Below, piece after piece: positions 1 through 12,056 of a DNA stretch of 64,000 nt. The first letter of the stretch is position 1. Each line of letters starts with the position of its first letter. This stretch comes from Hordeum vulgare subsp. vulgare (lineage: Eukaryota > Streptophyta > Magnoliopsida > Poales > Poaceae). The notes below the pieces were generated by a model, which saw only the letters and a list, made by a program, of their open reading frames with translations, searched no databases and was not told the origin of the DNA. Made by a program: the position numbers and the translations under genes. Where the stretch lies: assembly GCF_904849725.1 (NCBI RefSeq), contig NC_058520.1:537158083-537222082 (forward strand), written 5' to 3'.

Positions 1-568
1 ATGATAGATCTCATCCAACCCATCACCGTCCAGCAAGCCGATGATGAGATTACTCACGAATGGTGAAGAGCATCATGGAATTGGCGATGAAGGAAGGTTG
101 ATAATGACGACGGCGACGATCTCCCCTCTCCGGAGAACGGACTCCAGATCTACCCTCCAGAGGAAGAACAGGAGGTGGCGGCGCCTCCGTATAGTAAAAC
201 GCGATGAACTCTTCTCCCTATTTTTTTTTCGAACGAACGAGGCTAAATAGAGTTGAATTTGGAGGCGGTGGAGCTTTGTGGGACCCACAAGCCTGCCAGG
301 CCCGGCCAGGGGGGGGCTGGTGGGCTTGTGAGCTCCTGGCTCTGTCCCTCCAGGTGATTCTTGCGCCAGTATTTTTTATATATTCCACAAAAAATCCTCA
401 TAAATTTCTAGGTCATTCCGAGAACTTTTATTTCTGTGCAAAAACAACACCATGGCAATTTTGCTAAAAACAGCGTCAGTCCGGGTTAGTTCCATTCAAA
501 TCATGCAAATTAGAGTCCAAAACAAGGGCAAAAGAGTTTGGAAAAGTAGATACGACGGAGACGTATCA
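1..568 (-). repeat. 3' LTR of the Sabrina-like element (partial)
   Basis: The sequence from position 1 matches the 5' LTR from about position 8151 onward and ends in gacgtatca at 568, as the other LTR does at 8723. The rest of this LTR lies outside the window to the left. Confidence 0.85.
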
Positions 569-584
569 ACTCCCCCAAGCTTAA
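569..584 (-). other. Polypurine tract of the Sabrina-like element
   Basis: Directly inside the 3' LTR the plus strand reads actcccccaagctt, that is AAGCTTGGGGGAGT on the minus strand. This is the usual plus-strand primer site next to a Gypsy 3' LTR, and it confirms the minus orientation. Confidence 0.75.
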
Positions 585-2519
585 AGCCTTGCTTGTCCTC
601 AAGCAATTCAGTTGACAAACTAAAAGAGACAAAAGAAAAACTTTTTCGAACTCTGTTTGATCTTGTTGCAACAATTATGCGTAACTCATATCCATAATTT
701 CAGCAAGATCATAAGCAAACCACAAAAGCAAATGACATCTAGGTCTCAAGGTAAACTTATATCAATGGCATAATCAACTAGCGAGAAATAATAATAAGTT
801 TCGAACGTCAACACTTCAATCAAGACAATCATGAAGCACTATGAACAGATGGTATCTCGCTAGCTCTTTCTGAGACCGCAAAACATAAATGCAGAGCACC
901 TTCAAAGACCAGGGGCTGACTAAACATTGTAATTCATGGCATTGAAGATCCAGTCACAGTCATACTCAACACAGTTAAAAGCAAAGCATAAAAATGACAA
1001 AGGTGCTCTTTAATTGGTGCTTTTATAAAAAGAGGATGACTCAACAGGAACATAAATAGACAGGCCCTTCGTAGAGGGAAGTATTGATTTGCAGAGGTGC
1101 CAGAGCTCAAGCTTTGAAAACAGAGCTAATAATTTTGGGTGGCATGCTTTCATTGTCAACGCAATGACTAAGAGTTCTCACCATGTTCCATGCTACACAT
1201 GCTATAGGCGGTTCCCAAGCAGAAAAGTAAAGTTTTGACTCCCCCACCACCGATCAATCACACTCCACGACTAGCCGAATAATCGGGTGCCGTCCATACC
1301 AACATCAATCCAGGGGGAGTTCTGTTTGCAATTATCTTTTCGATTTGAGCATGGAACTGGGCATTGCAAATACCGGCCCCTTTCTCATGAATGATAGTGA
1401 ATAAACACATATCAAGGATAACACGCCTAGCATGGAAGATACTGATAGCCCCCTGTCACCACATGAGCGGTTCGGGCATGCAAAACAGATTATTTCTTGA
1501 AGGTTTAGAGAGTGGCACATGCAAATTTACTTGGAACGGCACGTAGATACCGCGTATAGGTAGGTATGGTGGACTCATATGGAACAACTTTGGGTTTATG
1601 GAAGTGGATGCACAGGCAGTATTCCCGCTTAGTACAAGTGAAGGCTAGCAAAAGACTGGGAAGCGACCAACTAGAGAGCGACAACAATCATCAAAATGCA
1701 TTGGAATTAACTAACATTGAGTGCAAGCATGAGTAGGACATAAATCACCATGAACATGAATATCATAGAGGCTATGTTGATTTTGTTTCAACTCCATGCA
1801 TAAACATGCGCCAAGTCAAGCCACTTGAATCATTCAAAGGAGGATACCATCCTATCATACTACATCATAGTCATCTCAACAATCATGTGGGCATCCAAGA
1901 CAAACCATTATAAGCCCCTAGCTAATCAAGCATGACATCAACAACTATGATCTCTAAGTTGTCATTGCAAACATGTTTTTCTCACAACAAAGCTGAACCA
2001 GGAACGATGAGGTAGTCATAATCACAAAAACAAAATAGATCGAGTCCATACCAGCTTTTCCAGGCTCAGTCACTTCATCATATATCGTCATTATTGCCTT
2101 TCACTTGCACGACCGAACGATGTGAACAATAATAAGAGTGCTCGTGCATTGGACTAAACTGGAATCTGCATGCAAACACAAAGGAGAAGACAAAGTAATA
2201 TGGATCTTCGACAGATAAGCAGATATGCATGCGAGAGCCACTAAACATTGTAACCATGGTCTTCTACCTTGACCCAAAGAAAAAGAAAACTATTTACATG
2301 GGAAAGCTCCCAACAAGCAAAAGAAGAACAAGAAAATCTTTTTGGGTTTTCTCAAACTAGACAGACACACGAAAAGAAAACGCGAAAAAGAAATAAACTA
2401 GCATGGATGAAACAGTGGCAAAGTGTGAACACCGACTAAAAAGTGAAAGCATAAGCAAGAATGTAAATTCGGTGAGGAACACGTACTCCCCCAAGCTTAG
2501 GATTTTGGCCTAAGTTGGT
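585..2519 (-). other. Non-coding 3' internal region of the Sabrina-like element
   Basis: About 1.9 kb with no reading frame that looks coding on either strand. It is AT-rich, has no obvious tandem repeats, and is bounded by the polypurine tract on one side and the broken second frame on the other. It corresponds to the long 3' untranslated region common in Athila-lineage elements. Confidence 0.6.
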
Positions 2520-3558
2520 CTACTCCCATGGAGGGAAATAACCAGCTCTAGGGTACTCCGTAGTGGACTGAGGATGCCACTGCTGTGTGAGCTCCTGTGG
2601 CTCCCACTGATAAACTGGCGTCTGGTACTCGACTGGTGGCTCGGGCATGGGCACCTGTGGTTGGGCTATGCCCCAATATGCGTAGATGTCCGAGGGCATA
2701 ATAATGTACCTGCTTGCATGAAGATTGAACAAAGAAGGAGCAGGCAAAGTAATAGTCTCACGAGTACCCTGACTAAATACCAGGTTATAAATCATCCTTC
2801 TATTTATATCTCTATCAAGAAAGTCATGGCGAACCATGCTATCATAATCTAGATATCTCTCGGGAAGAAGAATCTCTTATTCCTCGTCCAGTCTAATAGG
2901 CATCTCAAAATGTCTGGCAAGACGGGTAGCATAGATACCTCCATAGACAACGCCTTTAGAACGGTTCGTGTTCAACTGATGAGCTACTATAGCGCCCAAG
3001 CTATAAGTTTTATCATTATAAAGGGCTTCGCGCAAGACCGCAAGGTCTGGGGAGCTAAGGGACCCAATTTCCCACGGCCAATCAAACATTTTCCCACAAA
3101 TAGTGAGAAGTACTGAAGCACGGGAAAATGAATGCTAGCATCTCTAGCGCAAGACACTCCTCTCTCCTCTCCTACAACAATAGTATCGATGAAAACTTCC
3201 AAGTCCCGTGGACGAGGTTCATGAATATCCCCAACGTAAGGTAATTTGCAAACATTGCAAAAATCCTGGAGTGACATGCGCTGGGGGATATCATAAAGTT
3301 TGAACTCAACCATAGGAGGATTCTTCCTCGGACAGAAGTTAAAGCTTTGTACGAAGATATTAGTGAGGAGAAGGTATTATAGACACTTATCTTCAACGAA
3401 GGCGGCAAGGCCTGCGTTCTCCACCAAGTGATAAAAGTCCTCATAAAGTCCGGCGGCGCGTAAGAACACATCGCTTGGCCATTCGCACGCTCGAACTTCT
3501 GCGACTCGAGGGACCGGATACTTGGGCTTCTTCTCACTTCCATCATCCTTGGGGTCAC
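2520..3558 (-). pseudogene. Second ORF of the Sabrina-like element, broken, function unknown
   Basis: Three overlapping minus-strand frames (3558-3172, 3313-2987, 3089-2520) read as one protein interrupted by frameshifts. Recognisable pieces in order are a start near 3558, a middle part with LYDIPQRMSLQDFCNVCKLP, and an end rich in P, Q, Y and E with motifs such as VPMPEPPVEYQTPVYQWEP. The junctions between frames near 3230 and 3060 keep the sense of the protein. There is no retroviral motif. Similar frames occur in other non-autonomous Triticeae Athila-type elements downstream of gag, and I do not know their role. The frame breaks make it non-functional. Confidence 0.6.
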
Positions 3559-4395
3559 GGCTTGAAGAGCCTCTTAAGAACCTCCTCGTCTTTTCCCTTT
3601 TCTATCTCTGAAATTTTCTGAAATTTTTAGTGACTCTAAGGAAAAGTGAACAAGGCTCAACAAAACTCATAGCAACTACTCCCACAAGTGCCTAGAGGCC
3701 ATAATACACATCAAGACTACTTGGGACCAGCTAAAATTAGCATGCAAAGCTCAAGAATATGGTCACCAAGGCAGCAAAATACGCGAAGTATAAGGCACTA
3801 GAGAAAAAACGAATTGGACCAATGGTGGAGTCACTTACCAAGGAGTAATTTCCCAAAACAGTTCGGAGAATGGTGCTTTGAGAAAGGAGATCGAAAATCC
3901 CAGCAACAGGAGCAAGAACACGGGTTTGAGCTGTGAAATGATTTTTTCTGGAGGTAGGAGAAGTGGATGAGAGCTAGAATGAGTGGAGGGGGTGCATGTG
4001 GGCCCCACAAGCCTGCCAGGCCCGACCGGGGGGGGGGGGGGGGTGACCGGGCCTCCTGGGCTTGTGGCCCACTGGCACATCCCCCAGACTAGCTCTTCGT
4101 CTCAGTATTTTTCAAAAATTCCAGAAAAAATCATACTTGATTATCAGGACGTTCGGAGAACTTTTATTTTCGGGGTACTTTTCTACGGGACGCTAAAACA
4201 GAAAACAGGGAAAACTAAACTAAACCTATCATTTTTCTTCTAAGCAATCGAAGGTGAAAGCTTGGAACAGAGGTTTGTGACTCCTCGATTCATCCATCTC
4301 ATGGTCATCGAAAGAAATCCGTCAATGAGGTTGATCAAGTCTCCTTGACAAACTTTTCGAATCACAAAAGAAGACAGAGAATTTTCGAATAGTCA
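3559..4395 (-). other. Internal spacer of the Sabrina-like element with a G16 run
   Basis: No coding frame. It contains an uninterrupted run of 16 G at about 4028-4043, inside a GC-rich stretch (3990-4090) similar to the GC-rich part of the LTRs, with gggcttgtggcccactgg in both. The similarity suggests local duplication of LTR-like sequence or a shared ancestral module. Confidence 0.55.
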
Positions 4396-7122
4396 CTAGG
4401 TTACCTCAATGGGGATGTGCATATCCCCGACAATCAAATCATACTTCATCTTGACAGGAGGTATAGGGCATTCAAAGCTCCCAATAAGAATCGATGAAGT
4501 TTTTTCGATAGCATTGATGCAATGTACTCGATATTGTTTCTTCGTAAAGTGCACCGTATGCTCATTACCGTTGACATGGAAAGTGACATTGCCTTTGTTG
4601 CAATCTATAACAGCCCCTGCAGTGTTTAAAAAGGGTCTTCCGAGGATGACCTCCATGGCATCGTCCTCAGGAATATCCAAGATAACAAAGTCTGTTAAGA
4701 TAGTAACGTTGGCAACCACAACACACACATCCTCGAAATGCCGATAGGGAAGGCAGTTGATTTGTCGGCCATTTGCACATAGATTTCAGTGGGTGTCAAC
4801 TTATCCAGTTCAAGTCTATGATAAAGAGAGAGAGGCATAACACTAACACCGGCTCCAAGATTGCATAAAGCAGTTCTAACGTAGTTACCTTTAATGGAGC
4901 AAGGTATAGTGGGCACACAGGGATCACCTAGTTTCTTCGGAGTTCCACCCTTGAAGGTATAGTTAGCGAGCATGGTGGAAATCTCAACCTCAGGTATCCT
5001 CCTCTTATTAGTCACAATATCTTTCATGTACTTAGCATACACAGACATTTTGAGCATATCTGTCAAACACATTTGCAGAAAGACAGTCTAATCATTTCAA
5101 CAAAGCGCTCAAAATCCTCATCATCCTTTTTCTTGGATGGTTTGGGAGGAAAGGGCATGGGTTTCTGAACCCATGGTTCCCTTCCTTTACCATGCTTCCT
5201 AGCAGTGAAGTCGTTCTTATCATATCTCCTAGCCTTGGGCTGTGGGTTATCAAGATCAACAAGTTCAATCTCCACATCCTTATCATTGCTAGGTTGAGCA
5301 TCAACATGAACATCACTATTGATATTATCAGTAGGCTCATGTTCATCACCAAATTGTGTTTCATCATCAGAGACAGAGACATTGTTTGGATTCTCAGGTG
5401 TATCAGCATCTGGGTTGCTAGCGTGCAGGTTCCTATCATCTTTCTTCTTCTTTCTAGGATGACTAGGTGCATCAGTGCTAACTCCTTGAGAATCTTGTTC
5501 AATTCTCTTCGGATGACCCTCAGGATACAAAGGTTCCTGGGTCATTCTACCGCCTCTAGTAACGACTCTGACAGAATTGTCATTCAATTCATTGAGCAAG
5601 TCATTCTAAGCTTTAAGTATTTGTTCTACCTGAGTAGTTACCATAGAGGCATGTTTACTCAAGAGCTTAATATCATTGACGTTTTTGTCCACACAAGCAC
5701 TTAAATGACTAAGCATACGAGCATTCTGTTCCAATTGTCTGCTAACATAATCATTGAAACTCTGTTGTTTGGCAACAAAGTTATCAAATTCATCCAGGCA
5801 TAGGCTAGCAGGTTTATCAAAAGGAATATCACTCTCTTCAAACCTACGCAGAGAATTTACTTCTACTACGTGTATCGGGTTATCAAGACCATGGATCTCT
5901 TCGATAGGTCGTAGATTTTTGACATCTTCAGATTTAATGCCTTTCTCTTTCATAGATTTCTTAGCTTCTTGCATATCTTCAGGACTGAGGAATAGAATAC
6001 CTCTTTTCTTTGGAGTTGGCTTAGGAGGTGGTTCGGGAATAGTCCAAGCATTCTCATTGCACAAGATGTTATTCAATAGGATCTCATCTTGTTCTACATT
6101 TCGTTCCCTAAAAACACAACCGGCACAACTATCTAGGTGGTGTCTAGAAGCATCGATAAGTCCATTATAGAAGATATCAAGTATTTCATTCTTCTCAAGA
6201 GGGTGATCAGGCAAAGCATTCAATAGCTGGACAAGCCTCCCCCATGCTTGTGGGAGACTCTCTTCTCCAGCTTGAGCAAAGTTGTATATTTCCTGCAAGG
6301 CAGCTTGCTTCTTATGGGCATGAAAATATTTTTCAGAGAAGTAGTAGACCGTATCCTGGGGGCTATGCACACAACCAGGAGCAAGAGAAGTGAACCAGGT
6401 CTTAGCATCATCCTTTAGCGAGAAAGGAAACAGCTTGAGGATATAGTAGTGGCAGATCTTTTCCTCACTAGTGAATAGGGTGGCTATATCGTGCACTTTG
6501 GTAAGATGGGCTACAACCGTTTTAGACTCATAACCGTGAAAAGGATCAGATTCGACCAGAGTGATTAACTTAGGGTCGACAGAGAATTCATAATCCTTAT
6601 CGGTCAGAAAGATAGGCGAAGTAGCAAACTTCGGGTCATATTCATCCTAGCGTTCAGATATTTTTCTTTCCACTTGAGCAGTAATTTCTCAACATCATAG
6701 CTATCCTTACACGCAACAAAATACTCAGCTATCTCTCCCTCCATAACATAACACTGAGGCATATCAGGCAATTCATGTCTAGGAGAGCTAGTTCTAGTCG
6801 GCAAAATAGCAGGTTCTACTTCAATAGTATGAGCAGTTTCAGAATTATCATCACATCTAGCAGCAACTCTAGCAATTTGTGCATCAAGGAATGCACCTAG
6901 TGGCAAAGCAACATCAAGCATAGCATCATTAGGCAAAGCAGTATCAAGCATAGCATCATCAGGCAAAGCAGTATCAAGCATAACATCATTAGGCAAAGCA
7001 GTATCAAGCATAGCATCATCATCATAAGCATCATGGGCAGCAGAAGTAGCATCATCAAGCACAGGCGACATATCAAGATTTCTAGCAGGAGGTGGTGTCG
7101 CAAATTTCTGAAGGTGAATCAA
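4396..7122 (-). pseudogene. gag-protease remnant of the Sabrina-like element
   Basis: Reads from high to low coordinates. A leader with decapeptide repeats (7122-6604) is followed by a retrotransposon gag core (6496-5606; LFPFSLKDDAKTWFTSLAPG and the YNFAQAGEESLPQAWGRLVQ block), an acidic Asn/Asp-rich linker (5599-5063) and a retropepsin-like domain (5072-4396; ILGRPFLNTAGAVID near its end). Gag forms the particle and the protease matures it. Breaks: frameshifts near 6645, 5080 and 4735, and an in-frame TAG at about 5603-5605. The protease active-site motif reads CNLGAGVSVMP where the family has C-D-L/V-G-A. It is not functional. Confidence 0.8.
6905..7025 (-). repeat. 30-bp minisatellite inside the gag leader
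   Basis: About four copies of a 30-bp unit of the type gcatcattaggcaaagcagt plus ten more bases. On the minus strand it encodes the decapeptide MLDTALPNDV with small changes. The period is a multiple of three, so the frame survives copy-number change. Confidence 0.8.
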
Positions 7123-7257
7123 GTGCAGAGCTAGATGGCAGTTCCTTACATGTCCTCGTACTTGAGGGCAAGACTTTGGTTTTTGGATCTATCGGATTCC
7201 TCATAGTGACCAGCAGACGTAAATCCCAAGTGACTCGGAGAATATAGATGTGTTTCC

Positions 7258-7282
7258 CGGCAACGGCTCCAGAAAAAGGTCT
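7258..7282 (-). other. Primer-binding-site region of the Sabrina-like element
   Basis: Plus-strand caacggctccagaaaaaggt is the complement of the TTTCTGGCGCCGTTGCCGGG-type sequence that follows the 5' LTR in these elements. Here it has substitutions in the core (gctcc instead of gcgcc). Confidence 0.6.
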
Positions 7283-8723
7283 TGATAACCCACAAGTATA
7301 GGGGATCGCAACAGTTTTCGAGGGTAGAGTATTCAACCCAAATTTATTGATTCGACTCAAGGGGAAGCCAAAGAATATTCTCAAGTATTAGCAGTTGAGT
7401 TGTCAATTCAACCACACCTGAAAGATTTAGTATCTGTAGAAAAATATCAGTAGCAAAGTAGTATGATAGCAGCAGTAGCGGCAAGATAACAGTAGCAGCA
7501 AAGTGACAGCAGTAGCGGCAAGATAACAGTAGTAGCAACAGAGTAACAGTAGCAGCAGTGACAACAGTAGCGGCAAAGTAACATAGCAAGGACCAGTAGG
7601 AAAAGACTCGTAGGCATTGGATCGGTGATGGATGATTATGCGGGATGCTATTCATCATGCAACGTTATAACACGGATAGATAAGTAACTAGCTCCAGTTC
7701 ATCAATCTAATGTAGGCATGTATTCCGTATGTAGTCATACGTGCTTAGGGAAAAGAACTTGCATGACATCTATTGTCCATCCCTCCCATGGCAACGGGGT
7801 CCTAATGGAAACTACGGGATATTAAGGTTCTCCTTTTAATAAAGAACCGGACCAACACATTAACACTTGGTGAATACATGAACTCCTCATACTATGGTCA
7901 TCTCTGGGAGTGGTTCCGGCTATTGTCACTCCGGGATTGCCGGGTCATAACACATAGTAGGTGACTACAACTTGCAAGATAGGATCTAAAACACACATAT
8001 GTTGGCGACAACATAATAGGTTCAGATCTGGAATCATGGCACTCGGGCCCTACTGACAAGCATTAAGGATGGCAAATTAGTAGCAACATCAATCTCAGAA
8101 CATAGTGGATACTAGGGATCAATCCCCATCAAAACTAACTTGATTACATGATAGATCTCATCCAATCCATCACCGTCCACTAAGCCTACGATGAGATTAC
8201 TCATGAACGGTGAAGAGCATCATGGAATTGGCGATGAAGGAAGGTTGATGATGACGATGGTGACGATCTCCCCTCTCCGGAGCCCAGAACGGACTCCAGA
8301 TCTGCCCTCCAGAGGAAGAACAGGAGGTGGCGGCGCCTCCGTATCGTAAAACACGATGAACTCTTCTCCCACATGTTTTTCCGGATGAAAGAGGCTAAAT
8401 AGAGCTGGATTTGGAGGCGGTGGAGCTTCATGGGGCCCACAAGCTTGCCAGGCCCGGCCAGCGGGCCGGGCCTGGAGGGCTTGTGAGCTCCTGGCTCCGT
8501 CCCTCCAGGTGATTCTTGCGCCGGTATTTTTTATATATTCCACAAAAAATCCTCGTAATTTTCCAGGTCATTCCGAGAACTTTTATTTCTGCGCAAAAAC
8601 AACACCATGGCAATTCTGCTGAAAACAACGTCAGTCCGGGTTTGTTGCATTCAAATCATGCAAATTAGAGTCCAAAACATGGGCAAAAGGGTTTGGAAAA
8701 GTAGATACGACGGAGACGTATCA
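7283..8723 (-). repeat. 5' LTR of the Sabrina-like element
   Basis: Starts TGATAACC and ends GTATCA on the plus strand (TG...CA). Length is 1441 bp. It includes a trinucleotide-rich stretch (about 7440-7590, cag/gta/aac) and the gatacgacggagacgtatca terminus shared with the 3' LTR. All reading frames inside are LTR shadows. Confidence 0.85.
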
Positions 8724-8786
8724 CGATCTCATCACGATCCATCGCGATCTCATGCCAAATGTAAGGCACTGCTTTGGTCCAAATGT
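8724..8786. other. Short filler between two Gypsy fragments
   Basis: Sixty-odd bases with near-repeats of cgatctcat / cgatccatcg, linking the end of one LTR to a truncated gag fragment. It matches neither neighbour. It looks like filler DNA at a repair junction. Confidence 0.4.
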
Positions 8787-10294
8787 CTGCTAACATAATC
8801 ATTGAAACTCTGTTGTTTGGCAACAAAGTTGTCAAATTAATCAAAGCATAGGCTAGCATGTTTGTAAAAAGGAATATCACTCTCATCAAACCTACACAGA
8901 GAATTTACTTCCACTACCTGTATCGGGTTACCGAGACCATGGATCTCTTTGATGGGTGGTAGATTTTTAACATCTTCATATCTAATGCCTTTCTCTTGCA
9001 TAGATTTCTTGGCTTCTTACATATCTTCGGGACTGAGGAATAGAATACCTCTTTTCTTCGGAGTTGGCTTAGGAGGTGGTTCGGGAATAGTCCAAGCATT
9101 ATCGTTGATCAAGATGTTATTCAGTAGAGTCTCAGCTTGTTCTATAGTTTGTTCCCTAGAAACACAACCGGCACAACTATCTAGGTGGTCTCTAGAGGCA
9201 TCGGTAAGTCCGTTATAGAGGATATCAAGTATCTCGTTCTTCTTAAGAGGGTGATCAGGCAAAGCATTTTGTAGCTGGACGAGCCTCCCCCAAGCTTGTG
9301 GGAGACTCTCTTCTTGGAGTTGAGCAAAGTTGTATATTTCCTGCAAGGCAGCTTGCTTCTTATGAGCAGGGAAATATTTCTCACAGAAGTAATAAACCAT
9401 ATCCTGGGGACTACTCACACATCGAGGAGCAAGAGAGGTGAATCAGGCTTTAGCGTCATCCTTTAGAGAGAAAGGAAACAACTTAAGGATATAGTAGTGG
9501 CGGATCTTCTCCTCACTAGTAAAAAGGGTGGCTATGTCGTGTAGTTTGGCAAGATGGGCTACGACAGTCTCAGACTCAGAACAGTGAAAAGGATCAGATT
9601 CGACTAGAGAGATTATCTCAGGATCGATAGAGAATTCATAATCCTTATCGGTGATAAAGATAGGTGAAGTGGCAAACTTTGGGTCGTATTTCATCCTAGC
9701 TTTCAGAGATTTTTCCTTCCACTTGAGAAGTAATTTCTCAGTGTCATAGGCATCCTTACATGTAAGAAAATCCTCAGCTATCTCTCCCTCCATAATGTAA
9801 CCCTCAGGTATATCAGGCAATTCATATCTAGGAGAGCTAGATCTAGCAGGAGCAAAAGCAGGTTCTATCTCAATAGTATCGACAGTTTCAGAAGCATCAC
9901 GAGCATTGGCAGTAACTCTAGCAATATGAGCATCAAGGAACACCCCTAGTGGAACATTAGGCAAAGTAGTATCTCTAGAAGTATCAAGCATAGCATCATC
10001 AGGCATAGCATCTCTAGCAGTATCAAGCATAGCATCTCTAGCAGTATCAGGCATAGCATCTCTAGCAGTAGCAGTCATAGTATCATCAGGCATAGTATCA
10101 AGCATAGCATCTCTAGCAGTAGCATCATAAGCATCATCAAGCACAGGCGACATATCAAGATTTCTAGCAGGAGGTGATGTGGCAAACTTACTCATAACTG
10201 AAGGTGAATCAAGTGCAGAGCTAGATGGCAGTTCCTTACCTCCCCTCGTAGTTGAGGGCAAGACTTTGGTTTTTGGATCCTTCAGATTCTTCAT
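8787..10294 (-). pseudogene. gag fragment of a second Sabrina-like element
   Basis: Homologous to the gag at 5606-7122 in the same orientation. The start is near 10294, followed by a leader with a different arrangement of short DAM/TARDA repeats. The gag core has in-frame stops at about 9440 (the W of DAK-x-FT replaced by TGA) and at 9017-9019 (TAA). The fragment is cut at its left end near 8787, before the protease, so there is no protease or pol. It belongs with the LTR at 10460-12056, which lies upstream on the minus strand as a 5' LTR should. Confidence 0.75.
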
Positions 10295-10344
10295 AGTGAT
10301 CAGCAGATATAAATCCCAAGTGACTCAGAGAATATAGCAATACC

Positions 10345-10455
10345 TCCCCGGCAATGGCGCCAGAAAAATGTTAACTCCGTGAGAGCAGTCCTTCCCCTGC
10401 AACGGCACCAGAAGAATGCTGCTAGCACTCTCCGGCAATCGAAACTAGAAGAATG
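10345..10455 (-). repeat. Three degenerate tandem copies of the primer-binding-site motif
   Basis: The motif ggcaatggcgccagaaaaatg (about 10350-10370) recurs as tgcaacggcaccagaagaatg (10398-10418) and as ggcaatcgaaactagaagaatg (10434-10455), just inside the 5' LTR. Normally there is one copy. Confidence 0.7.
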
Positions 10456-10459
10456 TTGT

Positions 10460-12056
10460 TGACGGCCCACCAGCGAGTGAGATCGTAGCAGTTTTCAAGG
10501 GTAGAGTATTCGACCCAAATTTGTTGGTACGCCTATAGGAGGTGAGAGAATACTCTCAAGTATTAGCAGCTGAATGTGTCAGATTCAACCACACCTGAAA
10601 GATTAGTATCTGCAAGCAAAGTAGTAACAACAAAGTAGTATGATAACAACAGTGTCAGAAACGATGTGTTGACACGGCAGACTATTCCTAACGATTGTAT
10701 CAATGGCGCCAAGTTGCCTCGTTGACGGAAATTGTCAGTTCCCGTCAACAACCAGCAAATCAAAATTGTAGCAGGTAGCAGCAGTGTAATGAGTAATAAC
10801 AGCGGCAAGGAACAACAGTAGTGACAGTAGTAGGAAGTAGCAATAGTAGCAAGCGACAGTAGCAGCAGAGCAAGACAAGTAACAGCAACAACAATAGTAG
10901 TAACAACAGCAGAGCAAGACAAGTAACAACAGTAGTAGGACAAACTCGTAGGCAATGGGTCGGTGATTTGTTTGGATGATATTCATCATGCAACAGTTAT
11001 AACACGGAGAGATATGTGGCTAGCTCCCATTCGTCAATGTGATGTAGGCATGTATTCCGTGTGTTGTCATACGTTCTTAGGGAAAAGAACTTGCATGACA
11101 TCTATTGTCCATCCCTCCCGTGGCAGCGGGGTCCAAAAGGAAACTATGGGATATTAAGGTTCTCCTTTTAATAAAGAACCGGACCAATGCATTAGCACTT
11201 GGTGAACACATGAACTCCTCAAACTATGGTCATCACCGGGAGTGGTTCCGGTTTTTGTCACTCCGGGGTTGCCGGATCATAACACATAGTAGGTAACTAC
11301 AACTTGCAAGATCGGATCTAAAACACACATATATTGGTGACAACATAATAATTTCAGATGTGGAATCATGGCACTCGGGCCCTAGTGACAAGAATTAAGC
11401 ATGGCAAAGTAGTAGCAACATCAATCTCAGAACATAGTGGATACTAGGGATCAATCCCCATCAAAACTAACTCGATTACATGATAGATCTCATCCTACTC
11501 ATCACCGCCCAGCGAGCCTACGAATAGATTACTCACGAACGATGAAGAGCTTCATGGAATTGGAGAGGGAAGAAGGTTGATGATGACGATGGCGACGATT
11601 TCCCCTCTCCGGAGCCCAAAACGGACTCCAGATCTGCCCTCCAGATGAAGAACAGGTTGTGGCGGCGCCTCCGTATCGCAAACGCGACGAAATCTTCTCT
11701 TTTTATTTTTTTCTGGGACGAAAGTGAATTTATAGAGCTGAGATTGGGTGCGACAGAGCCACGTGGGGCCCACAAGCTTCCCCACTGCCACCAGGGGGTG
11801 GCGGCTAGAGGGCTTGTGGCCCACTGGCCCACCCCCTCAGGTGGATCTTTGCGCAGGTATTTTTCATATTTTCCAAAAATAATCTCCGTAAATTTTCAGG
11901 ACGTTTGGAGAACTTTGATTTCTGCACAAAAATAACACCAAGGCAATTCTGCTGAAAACAGCGTCAGTCCAGGTTAGTTCCATTCAAATCATGCAAATTA
12001 GAGTCCAAAACAAGGGCAAAAGAGTTTGGGAAAGTAGATAAGATGGAGACGTATCA
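10460..12056 (-). repeat. 5' LTR of the second Sabrina-like element
   Basis: 1597 bp, TGACGGCC...GTATCA on the plus strand. It aligns along its length with 7283-8723. It is longer because of an expanded trinucleotide-rich block (10780-10950) and a roughly 100-bp insertion near 10650-10750 that holds the short inverted repeat ttgacgg/ccgtcaa. Confidence 0.8.

Larger units (their letters stand above)
1..8723 (-). mobile_element. Sabrina-like non-autonomous Gypsy LTR retrotransposon (3' LTR cut by window edge)
   Basis: Two related LTRs in the same orientation (1-568 and 7283-8723) flank an internal region whose gag and protease frames run on the minus strand, so the 5' LTR is the right-hand one. 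Read on the minus strand the LTR begins TGATACGTCTCCGTCGTATC, which I associate with the Triticeae Sabrina family. The internal region holds gag, an aspartic protease and a second uncharacterised frame. I found no reverse transcriptase, RNase H or integrase motif on either strand, so it is non-autonomous as it stands. Family name is from memory; the LTR-internal-LTR structure is seen directly. Confidence 0.85.

Noticed and set aside
569..4395. Possible reverse transcriptase in the Sabrina-like element
   Set aside because: No YxDD, TPFG or integrase D-D-E motif on either strand; the region holds only the second ORF and non-coding sequence.
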